From Verminephrobacter eiseniae EF01-2 (GTDB taxonomy: Bacteria > Pseudomonadota > Gammaproteobacteria > Burkholderiales > Burkholderiaceae_C): a stretch of 64,000 nt of DNA. Position 1 is the first letter of the stretch. Each line of letters opens with the position of its first letter. Of the stretch, positions 7,841 to 15,206 are shown one piece after another. The stretch is taken from assembly GCF_000015565.1 (NCBI RefSeq), contig NC_008786.1:4142501-4206500 (forward strand), read 5' to 3'. The translations under genes and the position numbers were made by a program. The notes under the pieces were generated by a model. The model had not been told where the DNA came from, did no database searches, and saw only the letters and a list, made by a program, of their open reading frames with translations.

Positions 7841-7895
7841 TTCGAGCTTGAACTGTCTGCGTTTCATTGCAGGATGGACCCATGCCCCACCTCAA
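7841..7895 (+). promoter_or_regulatory. Shared leader, copy 1 (before methylase cassette)
   Basis: This 55-bp segment is near-identical to 11514-11567. It contains TTGAA-N9-TTTCA (with a TGAA/TTCA dyad), then TGCAGGATGGA, and reaches into the first codons of the gene. Both copies put AGGA 7 bp before an ATG (7882 here). The conserved spacing points to a common promoter or operator for the two transcription units. Confidence 0.6.
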
Positions 7896-8805
7896 TGCTG
7901 TCGAGAGATCCATGCCGGCCCCTTGTGCTGATGGTGATGTGAGAACTCCCATGAGACACCCGAGCCGACCGGCGTTGCGCTACCACGGGGGCAAATTCCG
8001 GCTCGCTCCGTGGATCATGAAGTTTTTCCCGCCCCACAATGTCTACACCGAGGCTTATGGCGGTGCGGCTGGGGTGCTGCTGCAAAAGCCACGCAGCCAC
8101 GGCGAGGTGTACAACGATCTGGACGGCCACATCGTGGCGTTCTTTCGTTGCCTGCGCGAGCCGAACAAGCGCGACGAACTGGTGCAGGCGATCACGCTGA
8201 CGCCCTATGCACGCGCCGAGTTCGAGCTGGCATGGGAGCCGGCGCCGGAGCAGGACATTGTCGAGCAGGCCCGTCGCACGGTGATACGCGCCCAAATGGG
8301 CTTTGGCTCTGGCGGCGCCACGAAGGGCCGCGTAGGGCTGCGCATTGACACCATGCGCAAATACACCACTGCGCAGATGAATTGGGCGAAGTACCCGAGT
8401 GTGCTGCTGCAGGTTGCCGAACGGTTCCAGGCGGTGCTGATCGAGAACCGCCCGGCCATCGATGTGCTGGAGCAGCATGACAGCGCCGACACGCTGCACT
8501 TCATCGACCCACCATATGTTCCCAGCACCAGGGTGACAGATGCCGCTTACGCACACGAGATGAGCGCCGCTGACCACGGCGAACTACTGGACATGGCGCA
8601 GAAACTCAAAGGAATGATCGTGTTGTCCGGCTATCCCTGTGCGCTGTACGAAGCGCGCCTGCCCGGCTGGCGCTCGTTCAGGACACGGGCGCGTATCAGC
8701 AGTGGACGCGGGACTGCCCTGCGCACCGAGGTGGTGTGGCTCAACCCCACCTGCGAGCGCGCCCTCAGTGGCTGTGCGGGGGATCTTTTTGCGCAGGTGA
8801 CGTGA
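7882..8805 (+). CDS. D12-class N6-adenine DNA methyltransferase (Dam-like), copy 1
   Basis: This 307-residue solitary adenine methylase has RYHGGK near the start of the domain, an AdoMet-binding YGGAAGVLL at about 59-67, and the catalytic DPPY at 209-212. The likely product is N6-methyladenine in a short site such as GATC. ATG 7882 is chosen because AGGA precedes it and the same leader precedes the helicase start. ATG 7951 (MRHPSRPAL) is an alternative that removes a 23-residue N-terminal extension. No cognate restriction enzyme lies beside it. It heads a tightly packed ICE cassette and has a shorter paralog at 10320 with which it shares RYHGGK..LAPWI and EVYNDLDG. Confidence 0.9.
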   Translation: MPHLNAVERSMPAPCADGDVRTPMRHPSRPALRYHGGKFRLAPWIMKFFPPHNVYTEAYGGAAGVLLQKPRSHGEVYNDLDGHIVAFFRCLREPNKRDELVQAITLTPYARAEFELAWEPAPEQDIVEQARRTVIRAQMGFGSGGATKGRVGLRIDTMRKYTTAQMNWAKYPSVLLQVAERFQAVLIENRPAIDVLEQHDSADTLHFIDPPYVPSTRVTDAAYAHEMSAADHGELLDMAQKLKGMIVLSGYPCALYEARLPGWRSFRTRARISSGRGTALRTEVVWLNPTCERALSGCAGDLFAQVT

Positions 8806-8858
8806 ACTTGGTGGATGGCGATATCGCAAATTCGAATGAGGACGTGAAGGACTTTGAA

Positions 8859-9122
8859 ATGGAACAACCCATCGAGCAAACCATCGTGGAGATCACGCGC
8901 GAGCTGAACAAGCTGTGCGGCCAGCGCAACCCCAAGGCGGAAATCCGCCGCGATGAGCTGTATGCGCAGTTGCGCCTGATCGGCGCCACGGCGGCGTTCT
9001 ACGACGGCTATGACGCCATGAAGAAGCTGCACGACGCTGCGGAACGGCTGGTGGGCAACACCAATGATGCCGGGTACTACATCAACCGTGCCTGGGACAT
9101 GGTGGGTGGGTGGATGGCGTGA
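8859..9122 (+). CDS. Small hypothetical ICE protein in methylase cassette
   Basis: This 87-residue, mostly helical protein (MEQPIEQTIVEITRELNKL... to AWDMVGGWMA) has no motif I can name. ATG 8859 follows AAGGA with good spacing. An in-frame GTG at 8802 would overlap the methylase stop (GTGA) and add 19 residues. It is charged, with no signal peptide or transmembrane segment. Its place between two DNA-modification-type genes suggests a role in that cassette, but nothing in the sequence defines it. Confidence 0.6.
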   Translation: MEQPIEQTIVEITRELNKLCGQRNPKAEIRRDELYAQLRLIGATAAFYDGYDAMKKLHDAAERLVGNTNDAGYYINRAWDMVGGWMA

Positions 9123-9124
9123 GC

Positions 9125-9235
9125 ATGAGCGGCGCAGATGATCGATGGGTCTGCTCGGTCCCGAGCGGGAGCGGCCTGACTTTGGCGCAGCCATTGCCTG
9201 GCCTGCCGGTCGTCGGGCAGGGGGTGCTGCTGTGA
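9125..9235 (+). CDS. Possible 36-residue coupled ORF
   Basis: An ATG 2 bp after the preceding stop opens 36 codons (MSGADDRWVCSVPSGSG...VGQGVLL). They end in a TGA overlapping the GTG start of the next gene (GTGA). Such end-to-end coupling suggests a real translated leader or small protein. No homology can be claimed. Confidence 0.4.
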   Translation: MSGADDRWVCSVPSGSGLTLAQPLPGLPVVGQGVLL

Positions 9236-10323
9236 GCCTCAAGCACGTCATCAGCGTATCCGGCGGCAAGGACAGCACCGCCACATTGTTGATCGCCCTC
9301 GAACGCTGCCGACGCGAGGACATCATCGCGATCTTCTGCGACACCGGCAACGAGCACGAGCAGACCTACGAATACCTGGCCTATCTGGAGCAGGCGCTGG
9401 ATATCAGGATTCATCGCCTGAAGGCGGAGTTTTCTGCGCAGCTTGCGACCAAGCGCATGTTCATTGCCCGTGACCAGCGCACGGGCCGGGTGTACGAAAG
9501 CGCCGTCGTTTTTGATGCCTGCGGCAATCCAGTTTCCAAGCGCGATACACGCGGCAACATCGTGATGCGCACGGTCACGCGCAATGGTGTGAAGGTCGCC
9601 GAGCCGGTGCAAAAGACCAAAAAGGTCGGCAGCGGGCGGCGCCTGCGCTGGAGCAACAAGGCCAAGCGCAGGGCGCTCGCCGTGTTGATGCCCACCGGCA
9701 ACCCGTTTCTCGACCTTTGCTTGTGGAAGGGGCGCTTTCCCAGTAGCACCGCGCGGTTCTGCACGCAGGAACTCAAACGCGATATGGCGGTGGCATTCCA
9801 GCTCGATTTGATCGAGCAAGGCTTTCGCGTGTTGTCATGGCAAGGAGTGCGTCGTGATGAGTCGCACCAGCGGCGGGGAGCTAAATTGTCCGAGCGCATC
9901 GGCCCCGGGCTGTGGGCGTTCAGGCCCATCGTTGCGTGGACGTCCGATGAGGTTTTCAGATTCTGCTCGGCCAAAGGCATACAGCCCAATCCGCTGTACA
10001 AACAGGGCATGAGCCGGGTCGGTTGCATGCCCTGCATCAACGTCAAAAAAGCCGAGTTGCGCCAGATCGCCAGCCGCTTTCCTGCGCACATCGAGCGCAT
10101 CGCCGAGTGGGAGCATTTGGTCGGCCAGGCCAGCAAGCGCGGGTTCAGCACGTTCCTGTCCGACGCGCACGATGCGGCAGATCGACGCCAGGTGTTTGCC
10201 GATTTGAATATTTGGGCGCGCGTCGAGTGGTCCAAGACCACCCGCGGCGGGCGCCAGTTTGATCTGCTCGCCGACTTGGACGCCCCGGCGGCCTGCGCAT
10301 CGGCTTACGGGCTTTGCGAATGA
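9232..10323 (+). CDS. PAPS-reductase/DndC-like ATP-pyrophosphatase family protein
   Basis: This 363-residue adenine-nucleotide alpha-hydrolase-fold protein has the PP-loop SGGKDS at 10-15, FCTQELK at about 176-182, GVRRDES at about 205-211 and a CMPC pair at about 265-268. The last is typical of phage and ICE 'phosphoadenosine phosphosulfate reductase family' proteins and of DndC, which activates sulfur for DNA phosphorothioation. An insert at about 78-155 is unusual and basic. GTG 9232 is preferred because family members start just before HVISVSGGKDS and a G-rich ribosome site precedes it; ATG 9145 adds 29 odd residues. It lies between two adenine methylases, so a DNA-related role is more likely than assimilatory sulfate reduction. 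Confidence 0.85.
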   Translation: MSLKHVISVSGGKDSTATLLIALERCRREDIIAIFCDTGNEHEQTYEYLAYLEQALDIRIHRLKAEFSAQLATKRMFIARDQRTGRVYESAVVFDACGNPVSKRDTRGNIVMRTVTRNGVKVAEPVQKTKKVGSGRRLRWSNKAKRRALAVLMPTGNPFLDLCLWKGRFPSSTARFCTQELKRDMAVAFQLDLIEQGFRVLSWQGVRRDESHQRRGAKLSERIGPGLWAFRPIVAWTSDEVFRFCSAKGIQPNPLYKQGMSRVGCMPCINVKKAELRQIASRFPAHIERIAEWEHLVGQASKRGFSTFLSDAHDAADRRQVFADLNIWARVEWSKTTRGGRQFDLLADLDAPAACASAYGLCE

Positions 10324-11147
10324 CTGCGCCTGCCCGCCCGGTGCTGCGCTACCACGGCGGCAAATGGCGCCTGGCGCCGTGGATCATCGGTCATTTTCCG
10401 GCCCACCGGGTCTATGTCGAGCCGTTCGGTGGCGCCGGCTCGGTGTTGCTGCGCAAGCCGCGCGCATACGCCGAGGTCTACAACGATCTGGATGGCGAGT
10501 TGGTCAACTTGTTCCATGTGGCCCGCGACCGAGGTCCGGCGCTCAGTCAAGCCCTGCGCTTGACGCCGTTTGCCCGGCGCGAATTCATCGACAGCTATCA
10601 GCCGAGCAGTGATTGTCTGGAGCAGGCGCGGCGCACGGTTGTGCGCTCGTTCATGGGGTTTGGCTCGAACTCGCACAACAAGCGCTCGGGCTTCAGAAAC
10701 AACTCGAACCGCTGCGGCACCACGCCAGCGCACGACTGGGCCAACTACCCGCAGGCCCTCGAGCAGGTCATCGACAGGCTGCGCGGTGTTGTCATCGAGA
10801 GCAAGGATGCCGTCTCGCTCATCGGGCAGATGGATGGAGATGGCACTCTTTTCTACGTGGATCCGCCCTATGTCTTATCCACCCGGGACAAGGGCCACGA
10901 TTACCGGCACGAGATGACCGATGCAGATCACGAGAGCCTGGCGCAAACCCTGCATCGGGTCAAAGGCTTCGTGGTTCTCAGCGGCTACCCGAATCGGCTC
11001 TATGCGCGGCTTTTTCCGGATTGGCAGTGCATCGAACGCCATGTGTTTGCCGATGGCGCCAGACAGCGCGTCGAGTGCCTTTGGCTGAATCCGCCTTGCA
11101 GTGCCGCGCTGATCGGGCAGCAGGCGCAACAAAGGTTGATTGCATGA
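10320..11147 (+). CDS. D12-class N6-adenine DNA methyltransferase (Dam-like), copy 2
   Basis: This is a 275-residue protein with RYHGGKWRLAPW near the N-terminus, AdoMet motif PFGGAGSVLL at 35-44 and catalytic DPPY at 181-184. The ATG overlaps the stop of the PAPS-like gene (ATGA), showing coupling. It is a diverged paralog of the methylase at 7882: the core motifs are shared, but the central target-recognition part (NSHNKRSGFRNNSNRCG here) differs, so the two may have different specificities. No restriction endonuclease is adjacent. Confidence 0.9.
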   Translation: MTAPARPVLRYHGGKWRLAPWIIGHFPAHRVYVEPFGGAGSVLLRKPRAYAEVYNDLDGELVNLFHVARDRGPALSQALRLTPFARREFIDSYQPSSDCLEQARRTVVRSFMGFGSNSHNKRSGFRNNSNRCGTTPAHDWANYPQALEQVIDRLRGVVIESKDAVSLIGQMDGDGTLFYVDPPYVLSTRDKGHDYRHEMTDADHESLAQTLHRVKGFVVLSGYPNRLYARLFPDWQCIERHVFADGARQRVECLWLNPPCSAALIGQQAQQRLIA

Positions 11148-11422
11148 GCGCGCAAAGTCTGCCGATTGTCCGCGACAACGCCCGCCCGCTGCCGGGGTTG
11201 CACAAGGGGCCGCCAATGACCTCCACCACAGAGTGTGAGCAATGCCAACGGGCCCAAACGAACAAGGGCTGGGGCTGCTACCGGATGCAGTGCCTGCAGT
11301 GCTGTGCCCGGCTTGTGGCTTCGGCCAGACCTTCTCGCCCGCACCAGGAGGCGATGCTCGCGGCCATCGAGCGATTCCCGGGCGCACCTTCGCGCGACGC
11401 GGTGCTGGCCGGCCTCAAGTGA
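11144..11422 (+). CDS. Small cysteine-rich (zinc-ribbon-like) protein
   Basis: A 92-residue frame opens at an ATG overlapping the methylase stop (ATGA). The middle reads CEQCQRAQTNKGWGCYRMQCLQCCARL, with CxxC and CxxCC clusters able to bind zinc, followed by a basic helical tail (HQEAMLAAIERFPGAPSRDAVLAGLK). Tight coupling to the methylase supports it as a real gene. Similar small zinc-binding proteins are common beside phage and ICE DNA-modification genes, but no specific function can be assigned. Confidence 0.65.
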   Translation: MSAQSLPIVRDNARPLPGLHKGPPMTSTTECEQCQRAQTNKGWGCYRMQCLQCCARLVASARPSRPHQEAMLAAIERFPGAPSRDAVLAGLK

Positions 11423-11513
11423 TACCGAAGCAGGTGATCCCCTTTCCCCAAGCGCAACGCCGTGATCGCCTGCCTTGCTTCGGCTCTGCGAGGCGTTCAT
11501 CGAATGCCTCACA

Positions 11514-11567
11514 TTCAAACTTGAAATCGCGCACTTTCAATGCAGGATGGATCCATGTCCTACCTCA
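11514..11567 (+). promoter_or_regulatory. Shared leader, copy 2 (before helicase)
   Basis: This is the second copy of the leader at 7841-7895, with the same TTGAA-N9-TTTCA spacing, TGCAGGATGGA, and CCATG followed by a matching first few codons. It lies in the 132-bp gap after the zinc-ribbon gene and probably gives the helicase its own promoter. Confidence 0.6.
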
Positions 11568-13057
11568 AAGAAATCACGAGCGGGCGCCTCCGGGCGCAGG
11601 CCGTCCGGAAAGCCTTGCCGCCCATCACCGCCCAGCAAGCAGCGCTCGTTCATGGGCCTGTTGAAGGCATCATCAAAGTCAACGCATTCGCTGGCGCTGG
11701 CAAGACCACTTCCTTGTGCGCCCTCGCATCCCGCCATGCCGACAAACGCTGCCTCTACCTGGCCTTTTCCAAGGCCGCCCAGATGGATGCGTCCAAGAGG
11801 TTCGCAAGCAGTGCACGGTGCCTGACCATCCACGGCCTGGCATTCGCCAGCTTCGGCAAGAAGTACGTCCACAAGCTCGGCCAACCCCGCAGCATCGACA
11901 TCATCCGCCGGATGGGGATCCCCTGGAACTGGCAGCTCGCCGATGCGGTGGTGCAGACCATCGGTGCATGGTGCGTGAGCGACTGGGAGGAGTTTCCCAA
12001 GAGCGCATGCGCCGTCAATGGCACCCTGACGGGCACGCCTTCGATGCTCGCGCAGGCGGCAGGCATCGCCAAGCAGGCATGGCAGCGCATGTGCGACCCG
12101 GCCGGTGATATGCCCATGTCGCACGACGGCTATCTCAAGCTGTTCCAACTGAGCCAGCCTCGCATCGACGCCGACCTCATCATGCTCGATGAAGGCCAGG
12201 ACACCAATCCCGTGACGTGGGCCATCGTGCGCTGCCAGGCATGCCCGCTGGTCATCGTCGGCGATCGCTACCAGTCGATTTTTCAGTTCCGTGGCGCAAT
12301 CAACGCCATGCAGATCGCAAAGGCCGATCGCGAGTACCCTTTCACACAGAGCTTCCGGTTCGGTCCGCGCGTTGCACGCATCGCCACCGATCTGCTGCGG
12401 ATGTTCTACCGTGAGCAGGCTGCCATCGAAGGTCTCGGCCCCGACACGCTGATCACGGCCACACCGCAGGGCTCGCCCCGCGCAATCCTGGCCCGCACCA
12501 ATGCCACGGTTTTTCAACACGCCGTCAAAGCGATCCGTTGCGGGCAAAGCCTCGGCTTCGCGGGAGGGGTCAACGCCTACGGCTTCGAGAAATTGCTCGA
12601 CGTGAATCACTTGGCGCAAGAGCGCCACGATCGGATCCGCGATGACCTGATCCGGACTTTCCCGAGCTTTTCTCACTTCATGGAGTACAGCAAACAAAGC
12701 GGCGACCTGGAGGCAAAGCGCCAGATCGAGGCCGTCTTGGCCTATGGCGACGAACTCGAAACCCTGATACCGAGCATCCACCAGTCGGCCCAGACCGATC
12801 TGAGCAAAGCCTTCATCGTGCTCGCCACGGCCCACAGAGCCAAGGGTCTGACATTGGACCATGTGGAGTTGGCCGACGACTTTCCCGAACTGCTGGACGC
12901 GGCCGGCGCCCCGCTGCAAGCAGATCAACTCGATCGCCAGGAAGTGAACCTGTTGTACGTTGCCCTGACTCGCCCACGGCTGACGCTATCCCTGAACCGC
13001 ACTACCCTGGAATTCGTCCGCGAATGTGGCGCATCTGAATTGCTGGGGGATGATTGA
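11555..13057 (+). CDS. UvrD/FBH1-like superfamily 1 DNA helicase
   Basis: This 500-residue protein has SF1 helicase motifs in order: Walker A AGAGKTT at 46-52, motif Ia LYLAFSKAAQ, motif II LDEGQDTNP at about 211-219, motif III GDRYQSIFQFRGA at about 236-248, a late TAHRAKGLTLDHV, and VNLLYVALTRPR. It is an ATP-dependent 3'-5' helicase or translocase of the type found on ICEs and phages, with no nuclease domain visible. ATG 11555 is chosen over ATG 11540 because AGGA lies 7 bp before it. A role in element replication, repair or defence is open. It may be co-regulated with the methylase cassette through the shared leader. Confidence 0.9.
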   Translation: MSYLKEITSGRLRAQAVRKALPPITAQQAALVHGPVEGIIKVNAFAGAGKTTSLCALASRHADKRCLYLAFSKAAQMDASKRFASSARCLTIHGLAFASFGKKYVHKLGQPRSIDIIRRMGIPWNWQLADAVVQTIGAWCVSDWEEFPKSACAVNGTLTGTPSMLAQAAGIAKQAWQRMCDPAGDMPMSHDGYLKLFQLSQPRIDADLIMLDEGQDTNPVTWAIVRCQACPLVIVGDRYQSIFQFRGAINAMQIAKADREYPFTQSFRFGPRVARIATDLLRMFYREQAAIEGLGPDTLITATPQGSPRAILARTNATVFQHAVKAIRCGQSLGFAGGVNAYGFEKLLDVNHLAQERHDRIRDDLIRTFPSFSHFMEYSKQSGDLEAKRQIEAVLAYGDELETLIPSIHQSAQTDLSKAFIVLATAHRAKGLTLDHVELADDFPELLDAAGAPLQADQLDRQEVNLLYVALTRPRLTLSLNRTTLEFVRECGASELLGDD

Positions 13058-13223
13058 ACGATCGGCCAAACGGGCGCGACCAATTCGACGAATCCCCAGG
13101 CAGGGGCGGCGACGCCTTCATCCACCTGCGTGTGCCCGCTGCGCTCAAGGCATGGTGGGTGCGCGATGGCCGCAACCAGGCGTGACGCTGACCGACTGGA
13201 TCGTCGATCGTGTGAGGCACAAC
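13054..13223 (+). pseudogene. Ribbon-helix-helix-like small gene, frameshifted
   Basis: Directly after the helicase stop, one frame encodes GGDAFIHLRVPAALKAWWVRDGRNQA and then stops at 13183. The next frame continues as TLTDWIVDRVRHN. Joined, they form a typical ribbon-helix-helix/CopG-like motif (strand FIHLRVP, helices through LTDWIVDRV). The break at about 13181 is a single frameshift. The first frame lacks an ATG; a TTG at 13054 overlaps the helicase stop. Either the gene is dead, or a base is missing from the assembly. Confidence 0.55.
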
Positions 13224-13226
13224 ACC

Positions 13227-13493
13227 ATGAATGTTTTCAAAGTACCGCAAAGCCTGGCCGACAAGTACCACGGCGCTGGCTACGCCCTGGCGGCCACGGT
13301 GGCCGGGCAGTTGGTGGACATCGTCTATTTGGCCGACATGCTGCCGGACTTCGGCGGCCAAGACGGTCCCACCCGAGCCGATGCGCAGACTGCCATCGAC
13401 GAGCCTGTACTCGCGCCCACGGTGCGGCACCTGCAGGCCCTGGGCAGCGTGCACATGGGCATGTTGTCCGGTTGGGCGTTCGTCGAGCTATGA
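13227..13493 (+). CDS. Small hypothetical ICE protein
   Basis: This is an 88-residue protein starting MNVFKVPQSLADKYHGAGYALAATVAG and ending LGSVHMGMLSGWAFVEL. It is weakly hydrophobic but has no clear signal or membrane anchor, and I recognise no family. Its ATGA stop overlaps the start of the following helix-turn-helix remnant. The same reading frame upstream carries the end of the broken ribbon-helix-helix gene, so the three once formed a coupled unit near the element's end. Confidence 0.5.
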   Translation: MNVFKVPQSLADKYHGAGYALAATVAGQLVDIVYLADMLPDFGGQDGPTRADAQTAIDEPVLAPTVRHLQALGSVHMGMLSGWAFVEL

Positions 13494-13680
13494 CCGTCGC
13501 CGACCTGCGCGCTTGGCAGGCCGCCGTGGGCTTTACCTACGAGAGCGCCGCCGAGGCCCTGGGCATGTCCCGTTCGGGCTATGCCAAGTTGGTCACCGGT
13601 GCCTGCCGCCAACGACCGGCGCACGGCGCTGGCCTGTGCAGCCATTGCGGCGGGGCTGCAAGCATGGACGCGACGGCCTC
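13490..13680 (+). pseudogene. Helix-turn-helix (XRE-like) small gene, frameshifted
   Basis: ATG 13490 opens MTVADLRAWQAAVGFTYESAAEALGMSRSGYAKLVTG, a Cro/XRE-type helix-turn-helix. The continuation NDRRTALACAAIAAGLQAW lies in the next frame from about 13611. The shift falls at about 13600. In intact phage and ICE relatives these two parts form one protein of about 65 residues. With the neighbouring frameshift it shows decay of this ICE end. Confidence 0.6.
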
Positions 13681-13885
13681 CTGCTTGCACAGTTCCCGTA
13701 CCCTGCTCAAGGGCTTGGGCACCTTGAGCTACGACGTCACCCATGCCGCGCTGAACCCGCAGGCCAAGATCGTCCTGACTACCCCCACTGCCTTGCATAA
13801 CAACGCCTTCATGCTGCCGGGAATGCATTCAATGGGATTGAAAATGGTATTTTTTAAGAACACCATTGATTTATATAAGTTTTTT
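13681..13885. other. Gene-less end of the ICE
   Basis: About 200 bp without a credible gene. The last 70 bp (from about 13815) are markedly A/T-rich (TATTTTTTAAGAACACC, TTTATATAAG), in contrast to the high-GC surroundings, as is common next to ICE attachment sites. Confidence 0.5.
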
Positions 13886-13904
13886 AATCCCACCCTCTCC
13901 GCCA
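13886..13904 (+). other. ICE attachment site: 3' end of a tRNA-Ser gene
   Basis: The 19 bases from 13886 to 13904 (AATCCCACCCTCTCCGCCA) are the T-arm and acceptor end of a serine tRNA, including the G discriminator and encoded CCA. The rest of the tRNA is absent; upstream is A/T-rich, unrelated DNA. ICEs that integrate into tRNA 3' ends leave such a duplicate at the far junction. The intact tRNA-Ser and probably the integrase should therefore lie to the left, outside the window. Confidence 0.75.
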
Positions 13905-13927
13905 GAAGTGGCCCAAGCCAGTCCACC

Positions 13928-13962
13928 AAAGCCCCGCGCCGTATACGCGCCGGGGCTTTTTC
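13928..13962 (+). terminator. Rho-independent terminator downstream of the tRNA-Ser remnant
   Basis: The stem AAAGCCCCG...CGGGGCTTT is followed by TTC. It lies 24 bp after the CCA, where the native terminator of the tRNA-Ser gene would be, so the DNA to the right is the original chromosomal flank. Confidence 0.8.
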
Positions 13963-14028
13963 TTTGGAGATGTCGTCCATCATTGTCCAAAACACACCAT
14001 GCCGATACCGCGCAAGCTTGGAAACGTT

Positions 14029-14322
14029 CTACCGCGCAGACTCCTGGCCGAATATGTGGACTTCGACAAGCGCTGCACTTCGCGCTCCTGTTTGGCCGTC
14101 AGCGTGCGCCCCGTGCTTGCGGGACGGCCGGGGCGCGTGATGTACTGCCCTCCAGCCACCTTCGGCATGCGCCTTGAGCGCCGCGATCACTGTCGTGCGC
14201 GACATCTCGCATTGCGCCACCGTGTCCTTCAGGCTCACGCCATCCAGCCTCATCTTCACTGCGCGCCGGCGCCGCTCGTCGAGCGCATCCACCGACAAGG
14301 TTCGAGAGTCAATTGTGTCCAT
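14029..14322 (-). pseudogene. IS630-family transposase fragment (N-terminal), frameshifted
   Basis: From ATG 14322 the frame reads MDTIDSRTLSVDALDERRRRAVKMRLDG...CEMSRTTVIAALKAHAEGGW, the N-terminal helix-turn-helix of an IS630 transposase. At about 14160 the family sequence jumps to the adjacent frame (GRPASTGRTLTAKQEREVQRL). The DDE core is missing. It is a different IS630 subgroup from the one at 1085. Confidence 0.75.
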
Positions 14323-14372
14323 ACCTTACGTGGCTTCGATGGACGCAAATAGTTCAATATTTCAATGCCGAA

Positions 14373-14660
14373 TCAATAGGAGAACAGTCGGTGCATGGAG
14401 TCGATCGACTCCGGCCCGTACGCGACAACGCCAACGGGCACGGCGTAATCAATGGCCTCGATGATCTTGCCCGCCCACACCGGGCTGAATCCACCACAGA
14501 GCTCAATGAGCTGCACGCCCTCCCGAACCATCTCCTGGGCAACCTCAATGCCCTCGGAGGCTGTTGCGACGCCCACCACTTTCATCTGAAATTTATCGGT
14601 TCCCTGATGCTGAACGAAGCGGTCTCCGGTTACGATGAATCCGAATTTGGTGAGGGCCAT
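14373..14660 (-). CDS. DUF6506-type small protein
   Basis: This is a 95-residue protein, MALTKFGFIVTGDRF...FQMKVVGVATASEGIEVAQEMVREGVQLIELCGGF...YAVPVGVVAYGPESIDS. The alternating strand-helix pattern with CGGF and a GVVAYGPE strand is typical of the DUF6506 family, whose function is unknown. ATG 14660 begins the conserved part. It is transcribed away from the oxidoreductase, desaturase and ligase remnants to its right and may have been the last gene of that decayed operon. Confidence 0.6.
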   Translation of the reverse strand: MALTKFGFIVTGDRFVQHQGTDKFQMKVVGVATASEGIEVAQEMVREGVQLIELCGGFSPVWAGKIIEAIDYAVPVGVVAYGPESIDSMHRLFSY

Positions 14661-14975
14661 GAGCTTGTTCTCCGTTTGTGTGCGTTGAATGAGAGCTTTG
14701 GAACAAGAGGCGCCAATTGCGACTGCTTGCTTCCGATTTAGCGGACCACCGCGCCAGGCGTCCTGCCTGCAAGAGTCGCGACTGCTGGAGCCGCAATCGC
14801 TGATGGGTAGCACCCCTGCAACCTCCATGCACGATTTCCGCCGGGGCCATAACCGTTCGATCCGCTCTCGCAGAAACTCGGCCCGCTCAGGCCCCGCTGC
14901 TTCTCGATTTCAGAAAGCATGCGGGGACGGAATCGACCTCGTGTGCCCGGGTCGTTTTGCATCTCGTGAGGGCAT

Positions 14976-15206
14976 TTAGCCACGAACTGAAGAAGTTTCG
15001 AGTGGTTGCGGCGTGGTTGTTGCTGCAGCGAACGGCTCGCTCATTGCCGGATAGTCGGTGTATCCCTTGGTATTGCCGAAATAGAAGGTCGACGGTTCGG
15101 CCGGGTTCAAGCCAGCGGCGCTGGCAAAGCGGGCCACGAGATCCGGATTCGCGATGTACAGGCGACCGAATGCCATTGCGTCGGCAACATCATGGGCGAG
15201 CAACTC
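14976..15206 (-). pseudogene. Old Yellow Enzyme-family oxidoreductase, C-terminal remnant
   Basis: The frame AQELLAHDVADAMAFGRLYIANPDLVARF...STFYFGNTKGYTDYPAM is the C-terminal end of NemA-like alkene reductases (FMN-binding AFGR..IANPD, then YTDYP). The other 80% is missing: at about 15206 the sequence joins directly to the 5' half of a desaturase gene. One deletion appears to have fused two neighbouring genes. It cannot encode a working enzyme. Confidence 0.75.

Noticed and set aside
9232..10323. CysH assimilatory PAPS reductase
   Set aside because: No cys genes nearby, an unusual basic insert, and location between two DNA methylases on an ICE; the broader PP-loop family call is safer.
7882..11147. 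Type II restriction-modification system
   Set aside because: Two methylases but no endonuclease-like gene in or next to the cassette.
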